Of a stretch of DNA of 64,000 bases, positions 19,271 through 28,086 are shown piece by piece. Where the stretch lies: contig DQNS01000004.1 of NCBI GenBank assembly GCA_015659035.1, forward strand, positions 36,440 to 100,439, in the 5' to 3' direction. The notes beneath the pieces were generated by a model. That model made no database searches. It saw only the letters and a program-made list of their open reading frames with translations, and was not told where the DNA came from. A program made the position numbers and the translations under genes. The stretch comes from Acidobacteriota bacterium. GTDB lineage: Bacteria; Acidobacteriota; Vicinamibacteria; Vicinamibacterales; UBA8438. The stretch's first letter is position 1, and each line of letters begins with the position of its first letter.

Positions 19271-20023
19271 TCACCACGCGGTCCAGCCACCATCGACCGG
19301 GAGCGTCGCGCAGTTGACCATGCCGGCCTCGTCGCTGGCGAGGTAGACCACCGCGTGGCCGATGTCTTCGGGTGTGGCGAGCTCGCCACGCGGAATCTTC
19401 CCCAGCACGAACGCCCGGAACTCCGGCTGCTCCAAACGCGCCCGGGTGAGGTTCGTCTCGACGAACGTCGGGGCGACCGAGTTGACCGTGATGCCGTAGG
19501 TGGCCCACTCGACACCCAGGGTGCGCACGAGGTTGATGATGGCTCCCTTGCTGGCGCAGTAGACCGGCTGACCCGGAATGCCGATGAGCCCCGACTGGCT
19601 CGAGATGAACACGACGCGGCCGAATCTCCGCTCGATCATCTTCGGCGCCACCGCCTGAGCACAGAAAAAGCCGCCACGAACATTCGTGTTGAAGTGGTCG
19701 TCCCAGTTCTCGACGTCGACCTCCAGCCCCGGCTGCGGACGGTTGATTCCGGCGTTGTTGACGAGGATATCGATGTGACCGAGCCTGGCCTCAACCGCCG
19801 CGACGCCGGCGGCGATCTGAGCCAGATCGCGCACATCGATCGTGAGGGGCATCGGGGTCTCGCCCGCCTCCGCGCAGAGCGTGGCGGTCTCATCGAGCGA
19901 CAGGTCCGACCGGTTCGAGATGGCGACGTGCGCACCGGACCTGGTCAGCGCGACGGCGATCGCCTGCCCCAGACCGGTCGCCGCACCGGTGACCAGCGCC
20001 GTCCGGCCCGTCAGATCAAACAT
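19271..20023 (-). CDS. SDR-family NAD(P)-dependent oxidoreductase
   Basis: The 250-residue enzyme has the short-chain dehydrogenase hallmarks: TGAATGLG cofactor loop near the N-terminus, NNAGI at about 90, active-site Ser in SSQSGL, and YCASK (Tyr-x3-Lys). The C-terminal LPVDGGW is typical of the FabG-like group. Its start overlaps the end of the HisD-like gene by eight bases, so both are translationally coupled. Together with the upstream dehydrogenase and sodium symporter it forms a likely catabolic operon in which it oxidises or reduces a hydroxylated or sulfonated small molecule. Substrate is inferred from context only. Confidence 0.9.
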   Translation of the reverse strand: MFDLTGRTALVTGAATGLGQAIAVALTRSGAHVAISNRSDLSLDETATLCAEAGETPMPLTIDVRDLAQIAAGVAAVEARLGHIDILVNNAGINRPQPGLEVDVENWDDHFNTNVRGGFFCAQAVAPKMIERRFGRVVFISSQSGLIGIPGQPVYCASKGAIINLVRTLGVEWATYGITVNSVAPTFVETNLTRARLEQPEFRAFVLGKIPRGELATPEDIGHAVVYLASDEAGMVNCATLPVDGGWTAW

Positions 20024-21293
20024 CGCCCCCTCCGTAACGCTCGGTCCGCACGTGGGCGGTGATGGCGTGCGCCAGCATCCGCTCCATCTCGCACTGCCTC
20101 GCTGTCACCGTCCCGACCTCGACGCTCGCCGCCGGCGTCATCTTCTGGTAGGTCACCGTCTTGAGGAACTTGCCCACCCAGACCCCGCCGGTGTAGCGCG
20201 CCGACCGGCTGGTCGGCAGGATGTGGTTGGTCCCGATCGCCTTGTCGCCGTAAGCGACCGTCGTCTCCTCGCCGATGAAGAGCGACCCGTAGTTACGCAG
20301 GCGCGCGTGGTAGTAGTCGGTGTCCTCGACATGTATCTCGAGATGCTCGGGTGCCCAGTCGTCACTCAACGCGATCGCCTCATCCCGGCTCTCGGCCACC
20401 AGCACCCGTCCGTTGTCGCGCCACGAGGCGCCCGCGATGTCCTTCGTCGGCAGTACCTCGAGCTGTCGCTCCAACTCGGCGAGCGCACGGCGGGCGAACG
20501 ACGCACTGAGACAGACCAGGAACTGCCCGCTGTTGGGGTCGTGCTCGGCCTGCCCGAGCAGGTCGCAGGCGACCAAGGCCGGGTCGGCGCTATCGTCGGC
20601 GATGATCGCGATCTCGGTGGGGCCGGCGAGCAGGTCGAGACCGCATTGTCCGAACAGCTGTCGCTTCGCCTCGGCGACGAACCGGTTGCCGGCGCCGCAC
20701 AGCATGTCAGCCGGGTCCACCACGCCCATCCCGTAGGCCATCAGCGCAAGCGCCTGCACCCCGCCGAGCACGAAGATGCGGTCGGCCCCCGCCTGCTTCA
20801 TCGCGTTGATCGTGGCCGGAAAGTACCCCTCCCCCTTCACCGGCGGCGTGCACCCGATCACGGTGTCGACGCCGGCGACCTTGGCCGGGATGATGCTCAT
20901 CTGGGCCGAGCCGAACATCGGATACCGACCGCCGGGCACATAGCTGCCGACGCAGCTGACCGGGATGTGCTTGTGCCCGAGCACGACACCCGGCCGGATC
21001 TCGGTTTCGAGCGGAATCAGCGTGGCGAGCTGCGCCTCGGCGAACGCCCGGACGTTCCCCTGACAGAACGCCGTGTCGGCGACCACCTGGTCGCCGCACC
21101 TCCCGATCGCCTCGTCGATCTCTCGGGGGCTGAGCTCGAAGTCGGGCGGGTCCCACTCGTCGAACGTGCGGCTGTACTCACGCACCGCGTCGATGCCACG
21201 GGCCCGCAGTTCCCGCAGCATCCGGGCCACGTAACGAGAGGTTTCCTCGTCCTCCTCGAACAACCGGTGGCCGCCGTCTTTCACGATCCGCAT
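20016..21293 (-). CDS. HisD-family dehydrogenase, HpsN-like (sulfopropanediol 3-dehydrogenase group)
   Basis: This 425-residue protein belongs to the zinc-dependent histidinol dehydrogenase family. It has the SYVPGGRYPMFGSA substrate loop, GQAEHDPNSGQ and APEHLEI catalytic segments, and GTNHILPT. No histidine biosynthesis gene is near, while an SDR gene overlaps its end and a sodium symporter lies upstream. The block GEETTVAYGDKAIGTNHILP and ARYTGGVWVGKFLKTVTYQ fits the HpsN subgroup, which oxidises 2,3-dihydroxypropane-1-sulfonate, better than biosynthetic HisD. The subgroup call is from memory of the motif pattern and needs alignment. Confidence 0.82.
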   Translation of the reverse strand: MRIVKDGGHRLFEEDEETSRYVARMLRELRARGIDAVREYSRTFDEWDPPDFELSPREIDEAIGRCGDQVVADTAFCQGNVRAFAEAQLATLIPLETEIRPGVVLGHKHIPVSCVGSYVPGGRYPMFGSAQMSIIPAKVAGVDTVIGCTPPVKGEGYFPATINAMKQAGADRIFVLGGVQALALMAYGMGVVDPADMLCGAGNRFVAEAKRQLFGQCGLDLLAGPTEIAIIADDSADPALVACDLLGQAEHDPNSGQFLVCLSASFARRALAELERQLEVLPTKDIAGASWRDNGRVLVAESRDEAIALSDDWAPEHLEIHVEDTDYYHARLRNYGSLFIGEETTVAYGDKAIGTNHILPTSRSARYTGGVWVGKFLKTVTYQKMTPAASVEVGTVTARQCEMERMLAHAITAHVRTERYGGGDV

Positions 21294-21320
21294 GGGGTGT
21301 CCTCTCTATGTCGGGTCTCT

Positions 21321-21425
21321 AAAGGAGACAGAAGGCAGGAAAAAACTTAAAGGCTTCGCCAGCATTCACCGGTTCTGCGTGTCGAGGGAGCCATCCGACT
21401 TTCTCCTGTCTCCTGTCTCCTTCGT
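21321..21425. repeat. Polypurine block with inverted pyrimidine partner
   Basis: AGGAGACAGAAGGCAGGA opens the region and is followed by AAAGGCTTCGCC. About 75 bases later TCTCCTGTCTCCTGTCTCC is its inverse. The two can fold into a large hairpin between the HisD-like gene and the symporter gene. Confidence 0.6.
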
Positions 21426-21447
21426 GCTGGCCGCGCTCTACCGCCCG

Positions 21448-22935
21448 CTACAGATCCATTACCTCCTCGATGTCGGGGTCCAGGACGGGCGGGGGTGACG
21501 CCAGCGAGATCCCGAAGAACAGCGTCATCGACAGCAGCAACGCGACGAACCCGCCGGTGATGCCATACGGGATCGCCAGACCAAACAGCTCGATCCCGAA
21601 ATTGACCACCAGGCTGGTCACGATGGCGACGTTGGCGGCACTCGCTGTGGCCCGCTTCCAGTTGAAGCCGATGGCGACGGTCGGGACCAGGGCGGCCGCG
21701 AAGGTGCCCCAGCCGAACGCGCCGAGCAACGCCACCAGATCCTGCCGCGAGTAGAGCACGAACACCGCCGACCCGACCGCAAGGAGCACGGTCGCGACCC
21801 GCGCCCAGAAGAGCTCGTTCGACAGCGATCGGCCGTACAGCGCCTTCGGGATATCGTGCACCAAGGCGGCGGCACCGAGATTCAGGAAGCTGTCGGCGGT
21901 CGACATGATGGCGGCGAAGAGCCCGGCGAACACCACACCGGCCAGCATCGGGCCGGCGTGGAACTGCAGGAACTGGGGCGCCGCATCGTCCGGGATGGCC
22001 AGCTCAGGATGCCCGCCCTGGATGACGAGCGCCCGCATCGCCAGCCCGATACTGAGCCAGAGCAGCGAGCACAGCATGTAACCGCCGGCACTGACCGGCA
22101 GGATGCGCCGGGCATCCTCGACCCGCCGGGTCATCATCAGCTTGGTGATGACGTGCGGCTGCCCGGAGGCGCCAAGCACGAACACGACAAACCAGGACAG
22201 CGAGCCCATCATGCCCAGCGTGCCCCACGGCGTGATCGCCTCGGGGTCGTCCTCCATGATCGTCGTGACGATGCCGGTCAGCCCACCGTCGACGACGCTC
22301 AACGCCGCGAAGAAGACGCACACCGCGGCCACGATCATGACGGCGCCTTGCACCAGGTCGGTATACACCGACGCGAGGATGCCACCAGTCACGCAGTAGA
22401 ACACCAGCACGGCACAGGCGATCGCCATGCAGGTCACCAGCGAGACCTCGGGGATGAACGACACATTGTTGAGCACATCCCGAAGGACGGTCGCCATCGC
22501 CAGAATCTGGGTGCCCAGATAGCCGACGACCCCGAGGAGGATGGCGACCGCCGTGAGCAGCCGCGTGCGCTCGCTCCGATAGCGCGCCGCCACCGCGTCG
22601 GGGAGCGAGATCGTGTCGCGGAGCTCCGCCACCATCCGCAGCCGAGTCCCCAGGAGATAGAACACACAGCAGAAGCCCAGAGGGCTGATGACCGTCATCC
22701 ATGCCGAGCTCAACCCCATCCGGTACACGAGCCCCGGCCCGCCCACGAAGCCGAAGCCGCTCATCGTGCTCGAGAACACCGCGAGACCGGTGACGAGGAT
22801 GCCGAGATCGCGCCCCGCCATGAAGAAATCTCTGGCGGAGGTGGTCCGGCGGAGCGCCCAGACGCCGACACCGACACACATCGCCAGGTAGACGACGACG
22901 AAGACGAGGATCACGAGTGCGCGTGAGTCGTCCAT
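21448..22935 (-). CDS. Sodium:solute symporter family transporter
   Basis: The 495-residue product has about thirteen hydrophobic segments and SSS-family features: FFMAGRDLGILVTGLAVFSSTMSGFGFVGG near the N-terminus and the MSTADSFLNLGAAALVHDI block, with the Ser residues of the sodium site. It imports a small organic solute with Na+. The start overlaps the stop of a small membrane protein gene by one base (TGATG), and a HisD/HpsN-like gene follows 154 bases downstream, so it probably supplies the substrate of that pathway. Confidence 0.9.
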   Translation of the reverse strand: MDDSRALVILVFVVVYLAMCVGVGVWALRRTTSARDFFMAGRDLGILVTGLAVFSSTMSGFGFVGGPGLVYRMGLSSAWMTVISPLGFCCVFYLLGTRLRMVAELRDTISLPDAVAARYRSERTRLLTAVAILLGVVGYLGTQILAMATVLRDVLNNVSFIPEVSLVTCMAIACAVLVFYCVTGGILASVYTDLVQGAVMIVAAVCVFFAALSVVDGGLTGIVTTIMEDDPEAITPWGTLGMMGSLSWFVVFVLGASGQPHVITKLMMTRRVEDARRILPVSAGGYMLCSLLWLSIGLAMRALVIQGGHPELAIPDDAAPQFLQFHAGPMLAGVVFAGLFAAIMSTADSFLNLGAAALVHDIPKALYGRSLSNELFWARVATVLLAVGSAVFVLYSRQDLVALLGAFGWGTFAAALVPTVAIGFNWKRATASAANVAIVTSLVVNFGIELFGLAIPYGITGGFVALLLSMTLFFGISLASPPPVLDPDIEEVMDL

Positions 22936-23522
22936 CAGGGGTCACCGGCCTGGCCACCACGATTGGCCGCCACGATGCCCCTGAATCGCTCCATGTCCTC
23001 GCGGGTCACGATCGAGCGACCGAACACCAGGACATACAGCGTCACGACGAGGAACTGCGCCGGCCAGAAGCCGTAGAGGAACCAGGCGGTCGGTACGGGG
23101 AGCGCGAAGAACAACGGGCTGCCGACATCGTCCAGATAGCCCTGATAGGTGACCACCATCATCGTGAGGATCAGCCCAAGGACCACCCCGCAGACGGCCA
23201 GCAGCGCCCAGACCCGCTCGAGGTGCTTCACGCCGAGCGCCAGACAGCCCACGATGAGCGCCAGCTGTAGCAGGCCGAAACTCCAGGCGAGCCAGAGAAT
23301 CGGCCGGTGTCGCTCGGGACCCGCGCCCCCGTGATTCATCGACGGAAACCTGCTGTGCGTGGTGCCGTGGCCGGTGTAGACGCGCTCCACCCCCCCACCT
23401 GCCGATGACGGCACGTCCTCGAACGGCACTTCCTCGATGACGAAGGCCAGCGCCAGGACGACGCACAGCGCCAGGAGCAGCCCGAACAGGATGAGTGGGA
23501 GCCTCGAGGGTCGTTCCATCAT
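22935..23522 (-). CDS. Small membrane protein, first gene of the symporter operon
   Basis: The 195-residue protein has a first hydrophobic helix (LILFGLLLALCVVLALAFVI), a Gly/His-rich loop, and three more helices (LWLAWSFGLLQLALIVGCLA, LLAVCGVVLGLILTMMVV, WFLYGFWPAQFLVVTLYVLVFG). The tail is soluble (REDMERFRGIVAANRG). I do not recognise a named family. Its one-base overlap with the symporter start suggests it is an accessory subunit. Confidence 0.7.
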   Translation of the reverse strand: MMERPSRLPLILFGLLLALCVVLALAFVIEEVPFEDVPSSAGGGVERVYTGHGTTHSRFPSMNHGGAGPERHRPILWLAWSFGLLQLALIVGCLALGVKHLERVWALLAVCGVVLGLILTMMVVTYQGYLDDVGSPLFFALPVPTAWFLYGFWPAQFLVVTLYVLVFGRSIVTREDMERFRGIVAANRGGQAGDP

Positions 23523-23594
23523 GCAGAGCGGCCTAGTGTAACGCGCGCTCGCCGCAAGCGGTTAGAATCGAGCAGTCATGATTCATGCATCTCG

Positions 23595-24133
23595 ATGCTG
23601 ATGACAAGGCGGGCGGAAAACGCCGGAACGGCCCGGACGACAGGGCCAGCCTCCGTGGTCGCAGTGCTGCTGGCACTGATCGACGAGGGTTTCGACCGGC
23701 GGTCGTGGCACGGCACCAACCTGCGGGGCGCCCTGCGGGGGATGACCCCCGCGCGAGCTCTATGGCGCCCGGGCCGCACCCGTCACAACATCGGGGAGCT
23801 CGTCACGCACGCGGCCTGCTGGAAATACACGGTGCGGCGCCGGTTGACCGGCGAAAAGCGCGGCAGCTTCGCGTTACCCGGCAGCAACTTCTTCCCCGCT
23901 CCGAGGACGGCCACCCAGACGGACCGGCGGGACAACGTGGCGTTGCTGACCCGCGAGCACCGACGGCTGCGCGACGCGGCCGAAAGACTGGAGGACCGCG
24001 ACCTGGCAAGGCCGGTCGGCCGCGGTCAGGACACAATCGGGGGGTGGTTCGGGGCGTCGCCGCCTACGACCTGTATCACGCGGGTCAGATCCAGCTGATC
24101 AAACGGCTGATGCGCCGAGCATCATCCGCGTGA
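23595..24133 (+). pseudogene. DinB-family protein, frameshifted at a G-run
   Basis: The N-terminal part is in the frame of 23595 (VVAVLLALIDEGFDRRSWHG, HNIGELVTHAACWKYTVRR) and the C-terminal part (VVRGVAAYDLYHAGQIQLIK) is in another frame ending at 24133. Together they give the four-helix DinB fold, with the His of HNIGEL, the HAACW His and the DLYHAGQ His as the usual metal triad. The break falls in a run of six G at 24039-24044; seven G would join the frames as DTIGGVVRGVAAYDLYHAG. It may be a sequencing error, a real frameshift or slippage. The family is damage- or thiol-linked. Confidence 0.8.
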
Positions 24134-24147
24134 AAGGAGAGGCACAC

Positions 24148-25383
24148 ATGCGAAGCAGATACCCGGCGTGGTTGACCCTGACGATGCTCGTCGGCGCTGC
24201 AGGTGTCGCCACGGCACAGGGACCACTCGACTACCCGCAGTGGCGGGGCACGAACCGGGACGGCGCGGCGGCGTCGTTCACCGAACCGGACGCCTGGCCG
24301 ACCGCGCTGACGCAGCGGTGGCAGGTCGACACGGGGCTCGGCTACGCCACGCCGATCCTTGTCGGGGAGCGGGTCTACACCTTTGGCCGGCAGGACACCG
24401 ATGAAGTGGTGATGGCGCTCGATGCCGCGACCGGAGCGGTCGTGTGGCGTACCCCCTACGACGCGCCCTATCGCACCAATCCCGGCACAATGCGTCACGG
24501 CCCCGGGCCGAAGTCGACGCCGCTGTTCTACGACGGCAAGCTCTACACCCTCGGCATCAGCGGGGTCGTCTCGGCGTTCGACGCCACCGACGGCGCGCTG
24601 CTCTGGCAGAAGCCGGCGCAGCCGGTCGAGCCGTTGTACGCCACCGCGCTCTCTCCGGTTGCCGACAACGGACGCGTGATCTTCCACGTGGGTGGGCACG
24701 ATGCCGGGGCGCTGACCGCCTTCGACGCCGACAGCGGCGACGTGGTCTGGCGCTGGGACGGCGACGGCCCCGGGTATGCCTCGCCGATGGTCGCCGAGCT
24801 CGACGGCGTGCGGCAGGTCGTGACCGTCACCCAGGAGCATATCGTGGGTGTGGCGGCCGACACCGGCGAGCTGCTCTGGGAGCGGCCGTTCGTCTCGCGG
24901 TCCACGAACAACGCCATCACGCCGATATTGGACGGCGAGAGCGTCATCGTCACCGGTCACAACCTGGGGGTCGCCAAGTTCAGACCGAGACGGCAGAACG
25001 GGCGCTGGACGACCGAGACCGTCTGGGAGACCGACGAGGTCTCGATGTTCATGAGCAACCCGGTCCTCGCCGGTGACACGCTGTTCGGCATGTCGCATCT
25101 GAGCGCCGGACAGTTCTTCGCGCTCGATGCCGGCAGCGGGGCGACACTTTGGCGGACCGAGGGTCGCGAGGCGAACAACTCGGCGGTGATCATGGCGGGC
25201 GACCTGCTGTTCTTGCTGAACAACGACGGTGACCTGATCGTGGCGCGCATGAACCGGACCGGCTTCACCCAGGTGACCCGCTACGAGGTCTCGGACAGCA
25301 CCACCTGGGCGCAACCGACCATCTCGGGAAACCGGCTGTTCATCAAGGACGACTCGACCGTGACGCTCTGGACGGTGGAGTGA
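24148..25383 (+). CDS. Secreted PQQ-like beta-propeller protein
   Basis: The 411-residue product has a signal peptide (LTLTMLVGAAGVATAQ) and repeated propeller blades with the PQQ-like motif, for example VMALDAATGAVVWRTPYD, LTAFDADSGDVVWRWDGDG and VAADTGELLWERPF. It lacks the vicinal Cys-Cys pair of quinoprotein dehydrogenases, so it is more like a BamB or YncE scaffold, or an enzyme of unknown type. A ribosome site AAAGGAGAG lies just before the ATG at 24148; an in-frame GTG at 24130 is less likely. It starts 15 bases after the DinB pseudogene. Confidence 0.8.
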   Translation: MRSRYPAWLTLTMLVGAAGVATAQGPLDYPQWRGTNRDGAAASFTEPDAWPTALTQRWQVDTGLGYATPILVGERVYTFGRQDTDEVVMALDAATGAVVWRTPYDAPYRTNPGTMRHGPGPKSTPLFYDGKLYTLGISGVVSAFDATDGALLWQKPAQPVEPLYATALSPVADNGRVIFHVGGHDAGALTAFDADSGDVVWRWDGDGPGYASPMVAELDGVRQVVTVTQEHIVGVAADTGELLWERPFVSRSTNNAITPILDGESVIVTGHNLGVAKFRPRRQNGRWTTETVWETDEVSMFMSNPVLAGDTLFGMSHLSAGQFFALDAGSGATLWRTEGREANNSAVIMAGDLLFLLNNDGDLIVARMNRTGFTQVTRYEVSDSTTWAQPTISGNRLFIKDDSTVTLWTVE

Positions 25384-25397
25384 GAGGCGGACGCTTT

Positions 25398-25428
25398 CAG
25401 AAGGCAGGAGACAGGAGGTAGGAGTCAG
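25398..25428 (+). repeat. Polypurine intergenic block
   Basis: CAGAAGGCAGGAGACAGGAG followed by GTAGGAGTCAG. It is another member of the polypurine repeat seen between genes in this window. Confidence 0.55.
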
Positions 25429-25502
25429 CATGAGAGGTGCGGCCAGGCTTGGCCTCGCCGAACTTCAGGTTATGGTGCACAGGAGAGCCAGGGAGATCCG
25501 CA

Positions 25503-26594
25503 ATGGAGCGAGATGACCGTACAGGTCGCTACAGCCGTCGCGAAGTGATTCAGTTGCTTGGGGGCGTGGCCGGGCTCGGGGCGGTTGCCGCCTGCGGCGG
25601 CGCCGACCCGCCGCCGGCGCCGCTCACGACACAACCGACACCACCGCCGGTCGCGACGCTGGGCGGTCTGCCGCGCGACGCGATCATCCGCACCGTGCTG
25701 GGGGACATCACCCCGGACGCCATCACCGGAGTCACGCTGTTTCACGAACACCTGTCGATCCGGCTGTCAGCGGAGCGGCCGTCGGCGACCGATGACGTCG
25801 ACAACGTCGTCCGGGAGATCAGGATGGCGGCCCAGGAGGGTGTCGGTTGCATCGTCGACGGCGGACATCCGGACATGGGTCGAGACCTCGACGCCGTCCG
25901 GCGGGTGGCCACAGAGACGGACGTGCACGTCGTCGCCTCCGGCGGGTACTACATGCAGCGGTTCTATCCGCCCGAGATCGCGGCCACCAGCGAGGACCAG
26001 ATTGCCGAGGACCTCTCCGCGGAGGCCGCCCGGGACCGGCTTGGCGCGTTCGGCGAGATCGGCCAGAACTCGGACGCGGCCGAGATGACCCCCGAGGAGC
26101 TGAAGGTGTTTCGCGCCGTCGGCAAGGCGCACCTCGCGACCGGTCTTCCGATCTTCACGCACAACGCCTATGGCACCGGTGAGAACGTGCGGCCGGACGC
26201 CGGGCTCACACAGCTCGACGTGCTCGAATCAGTGGGCGTCAGCGCAGACCACATCGTGATCGGGCATGCCTGCTGTCTCGACGACCCGTCGGCCCGCGTC
26301 CTGATCCGGATCGCCGAGCGTGGCGCGTTCGTCGGCTTCGACCGCGTGACCGGCGGCCGTGTGGACGACCCGCAGAAGGTGTCGACCATCATGGCGTTTC
26401 TCGAGGCTGGGCACGCCGACAAGCTGCTGGTCTCCTCCGACTTCACCGGGCGGCGGTCGGAGGCGCGACCCGGCTACGGCAACTCGATTACGATGTTCGC
26501 GCCGTTAATGCGCGAGGTCGGCGTCGACGCGTCGGTGCTGCAGGCGATCCAGCGAGACAACCCGCGGCGATTCCTCGCGTTTGTGCCGGCATGA
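25503..26594 (+). CDS. Phosphotriesterase-family amidohydrolase (exported lipoprotein)
   Basis: This 363-residue TIM-barrel hydrolase carries both a twin-arginine pattern (YSRREVIQLL) and a lipobox ending AVAAC at Cys31, so it is probably an exported lipoprotein. The metal site is visible: HEH (81-83), FGEIGQ (the Glu that replaces carbamylated Lys in several PTE homologues), THNAY, GHAC and SSDF. Family members hydrolyse phosphotriesters, lactones or related esters; the real substrate is unknown. The ATG at 25503 is supported by GGGAG upstream. The palindromic repeat begins three bases after the stop. Confidence 0.88.
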   Translation: MERDDRTGRYSRREVIQLLGGVAGLGAVAACGGADPPPAPLTTQPTPPPVATLGGLPRDAIIRTVLGDITPDAITGVTLFHEHLSIRLSAERPSATDDVDNVVREIRMAAQEGVGCIVDGGHPDMGRDLDAVRRVATETDVHVVASGGYYMQRFYPPEIAATSEDQIAEDLSAEAARDRLGAFGEIGQNSDAAEMTPEELKVFRAVGKAHLATGLPIFTHNAYGTGENVRPDAGLTQLDVLESVGVSADHIVIGHACCLDDPSARVLIRIAERGAFVGFDRVTGGRVDDPQKVSTIMAFLEAGHADKLLVSSDFTGRRSEARPGYGNSITMFAPLMREVGVDASVLQAIQRDNPRRFLAFVPA

Positions 26595-26597
26595 ATG

Positions 26598-26752
26598 GTC
26601 CGCGCAAGAATAGGTTCCCGTTGTGGGGCGTCGAGACGTCCGGCTGACAAGGCGCGAGGAGGGAGCACACGGGCAGTATTCGACCGACGAGCAACGCCGC
26701 CAGACGGGATGCATCGGCGGCCGAAAATGGGAAGTTATTCTTGCGTGGGCCA
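26598..26752 (+). repeat. Palindromic element, copy A
   Basis: This 155-bp element begins with GGTCCGCGCAAGAATA and ends with TATTCTTGCGTGGGCC, which form a 23-base terminal stem with G-T wobbles and one mismatch. Core boxes GGCGCGAGGAG, GACGAGCAACGCCG and GGGATGCATCGGCG lie inside. It differs from copy B (30914) at 11 of 155 positions by hand alignment. It starts three bases after a stop codon and reads through in frame into the next gene, which can mislead start prediction. Confidence 0.85.
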
Positions 26753-26793
26753 CCAAGAGAGATGATGTTCCCGAACGCGGGAGGAGCGTGCCT

Positions 26794-28086
26794 GTGAAGG
26801 TCTGGCTATGCCTTGGGGCGGTCGTGTTGCTGGCGGCACTGGCCACGACGACGGTGACCGGTCAGCGCGGCGGCGTATTTCGCGAGTCGCGCGACCATCC
26901 CGCCATCCGGTACTCGGACGGACCGCGGCATGACGCGGTCACCGCGCTCGACCGGGCGGTCCAGGCCGGCGAGGTCGCGCTCGTCTTCGAGCCCACCTCC
27001 GGCTATCTGCACTCGGTGCTCGAGGCGCTCGACGTACCGGTCGAGTCGCAGCTGACCGTCTTCTCGAAGACGAGCTTTCAGGCGCATCGGATCAACCCGG
27101 AGAACCCGCGCGCGATCTACTTCAACGACACGGTCGCGGTCGGCTGGGTGCGGGGAGGCGATGTGCTGGAGGTCGCGTCGCTGGATCCCACGCAGGGCGT
27201 CCTGTTCTTCTCGATCGACCAGCAACCGACCGACCGGCCCCAGATCCGGCGCAACGACCAGTGTCTGGCCTGCCACCTGTCCTGGGACACCCTTGGGGTG
27301 CCGGGGCTTCTCACCTTCAGCACACTGCCGATGCCGGACGACCCGAACGCCTATGCGGTCGGGTGGGTCACCGACCACCGGAGTCCTCTGCAGGAACGCT
27401 GGGGCAGCTGGTATGTGACCGGCGCGCCGCCGTCGGTGCGGCACCTGGGCAACACGACCGAACCGATCGAGTACGTGCCGGGCGCCAGCACAGACCCCAC
27501 CCCGGCACTCGACACGCTTGAGGGGCTGTTCGATCTGAGGGGCTACCCCACGCCCTACAGCGACCTCGTGGCGTTGCTGGTGCTGGAGCATCGGACCCAC
27601 ATGACCAACCTGCTGATCCGCATGGGGTGGGAAACCCGCGTGGCCGACTACGAGGCCGCACGCGCCGGCCGACCGCCCGCCGACCAGGCGGCGGCAATCC
27701 GGGACACGGCGGTCGAGCTCGTCGACTATCTCCTGTTCGTGGACGAGGCGCCGCTCCCGCCGGGCATCCGCAGCACCTCGGGATTCGGAGACCAATTCTC
27801 GGCCCAGGGCCCGTTCGACAGCCGGGACCGATCACTGCACCAGCTCGACCTCGACGGCCGGCTGTTGCGCTACCCGTGCAGTTTCCTCATCTACACCGAT
27901 GCGTTCGACGCCCTGCCTGAGCGGGCGAAGGATGCGGTGTATCGGCGCATGTGGGACGTGCTCTCCGGGCAGGCCACCGACGATCGCTACACGCGCCTCA
28001 CACTGGACGACCGGCGCGCCGTGGTGGAGATTCTGCGCGACACCAAGCCGGATCTTCCCGCCTACTTCCAGGCCGCACCGGACTAA
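26794..28086 (+). CDS. Exported protein with one c-type haem site
   Basis: The 430-residue product starts with a signal peptide (VKVWLCLGAVVLLAALATT). A single haem-binding CLACH follows at about residue 160 (QIRRNDQCLACHLSWDT), so it is probably a periplasmic monohaem protein. The rest has no motif I recognise beyond GPFDSRDRSLHQLDLDGRL and LLRYPCSFLIYTDAFDAL. The start is GTG at 26794, eight bases after GGGAGGAG. The open frame continues upstream through repeat copy A, but that is repeat-encoded and not likely protein. Repeat copy C starts directly at its stop. Confidence 0.7.
   Translation: MKVWLCLGAVVLLAALATTTVTGQRGGVFRESRDHPAIRYSDGPRHDAVTALDRAVQAGEVALVFEPTSGYLHSVLEALDVPVESQLTVFSKTSFQAHRINPENPRAIYFNDTVAVGWVRGGDVLEVASLDPTQGVLFFSIDQQPTDRPQIRRNDQCLACHLSWDTLGVPGLLTFSTLPMPDDPNAYAVGWVTDHRSPLQERWGSWYVTGAPPSVRHLGNTTEPIEYVPGASTDPTPALDTLEGLFDLRGYPTPYSDLVALLVLEHRTHMTNLLIRMGWETRVADYEAARAGRPPADQAAAIRDTAVELVDYLLFVDEAPLPPGIRSTSGFGDQFSAQGPFDSRDRSLHQLDLDGRLLRYPCSFLIYTDAFDALPERAKDAVYRRMWDVLSGQATDDRYTRLTLDDRRAVVEILRDTKPDLPAYFQAAPD

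Noticed and set aside
21856-22926. Plus-strand open frame opposite the sodium symporter gene
   Set aside because: Extremely His/Arg/Asp-rich, as expected for the antisense of a membrane protein in GC-rich DNA.
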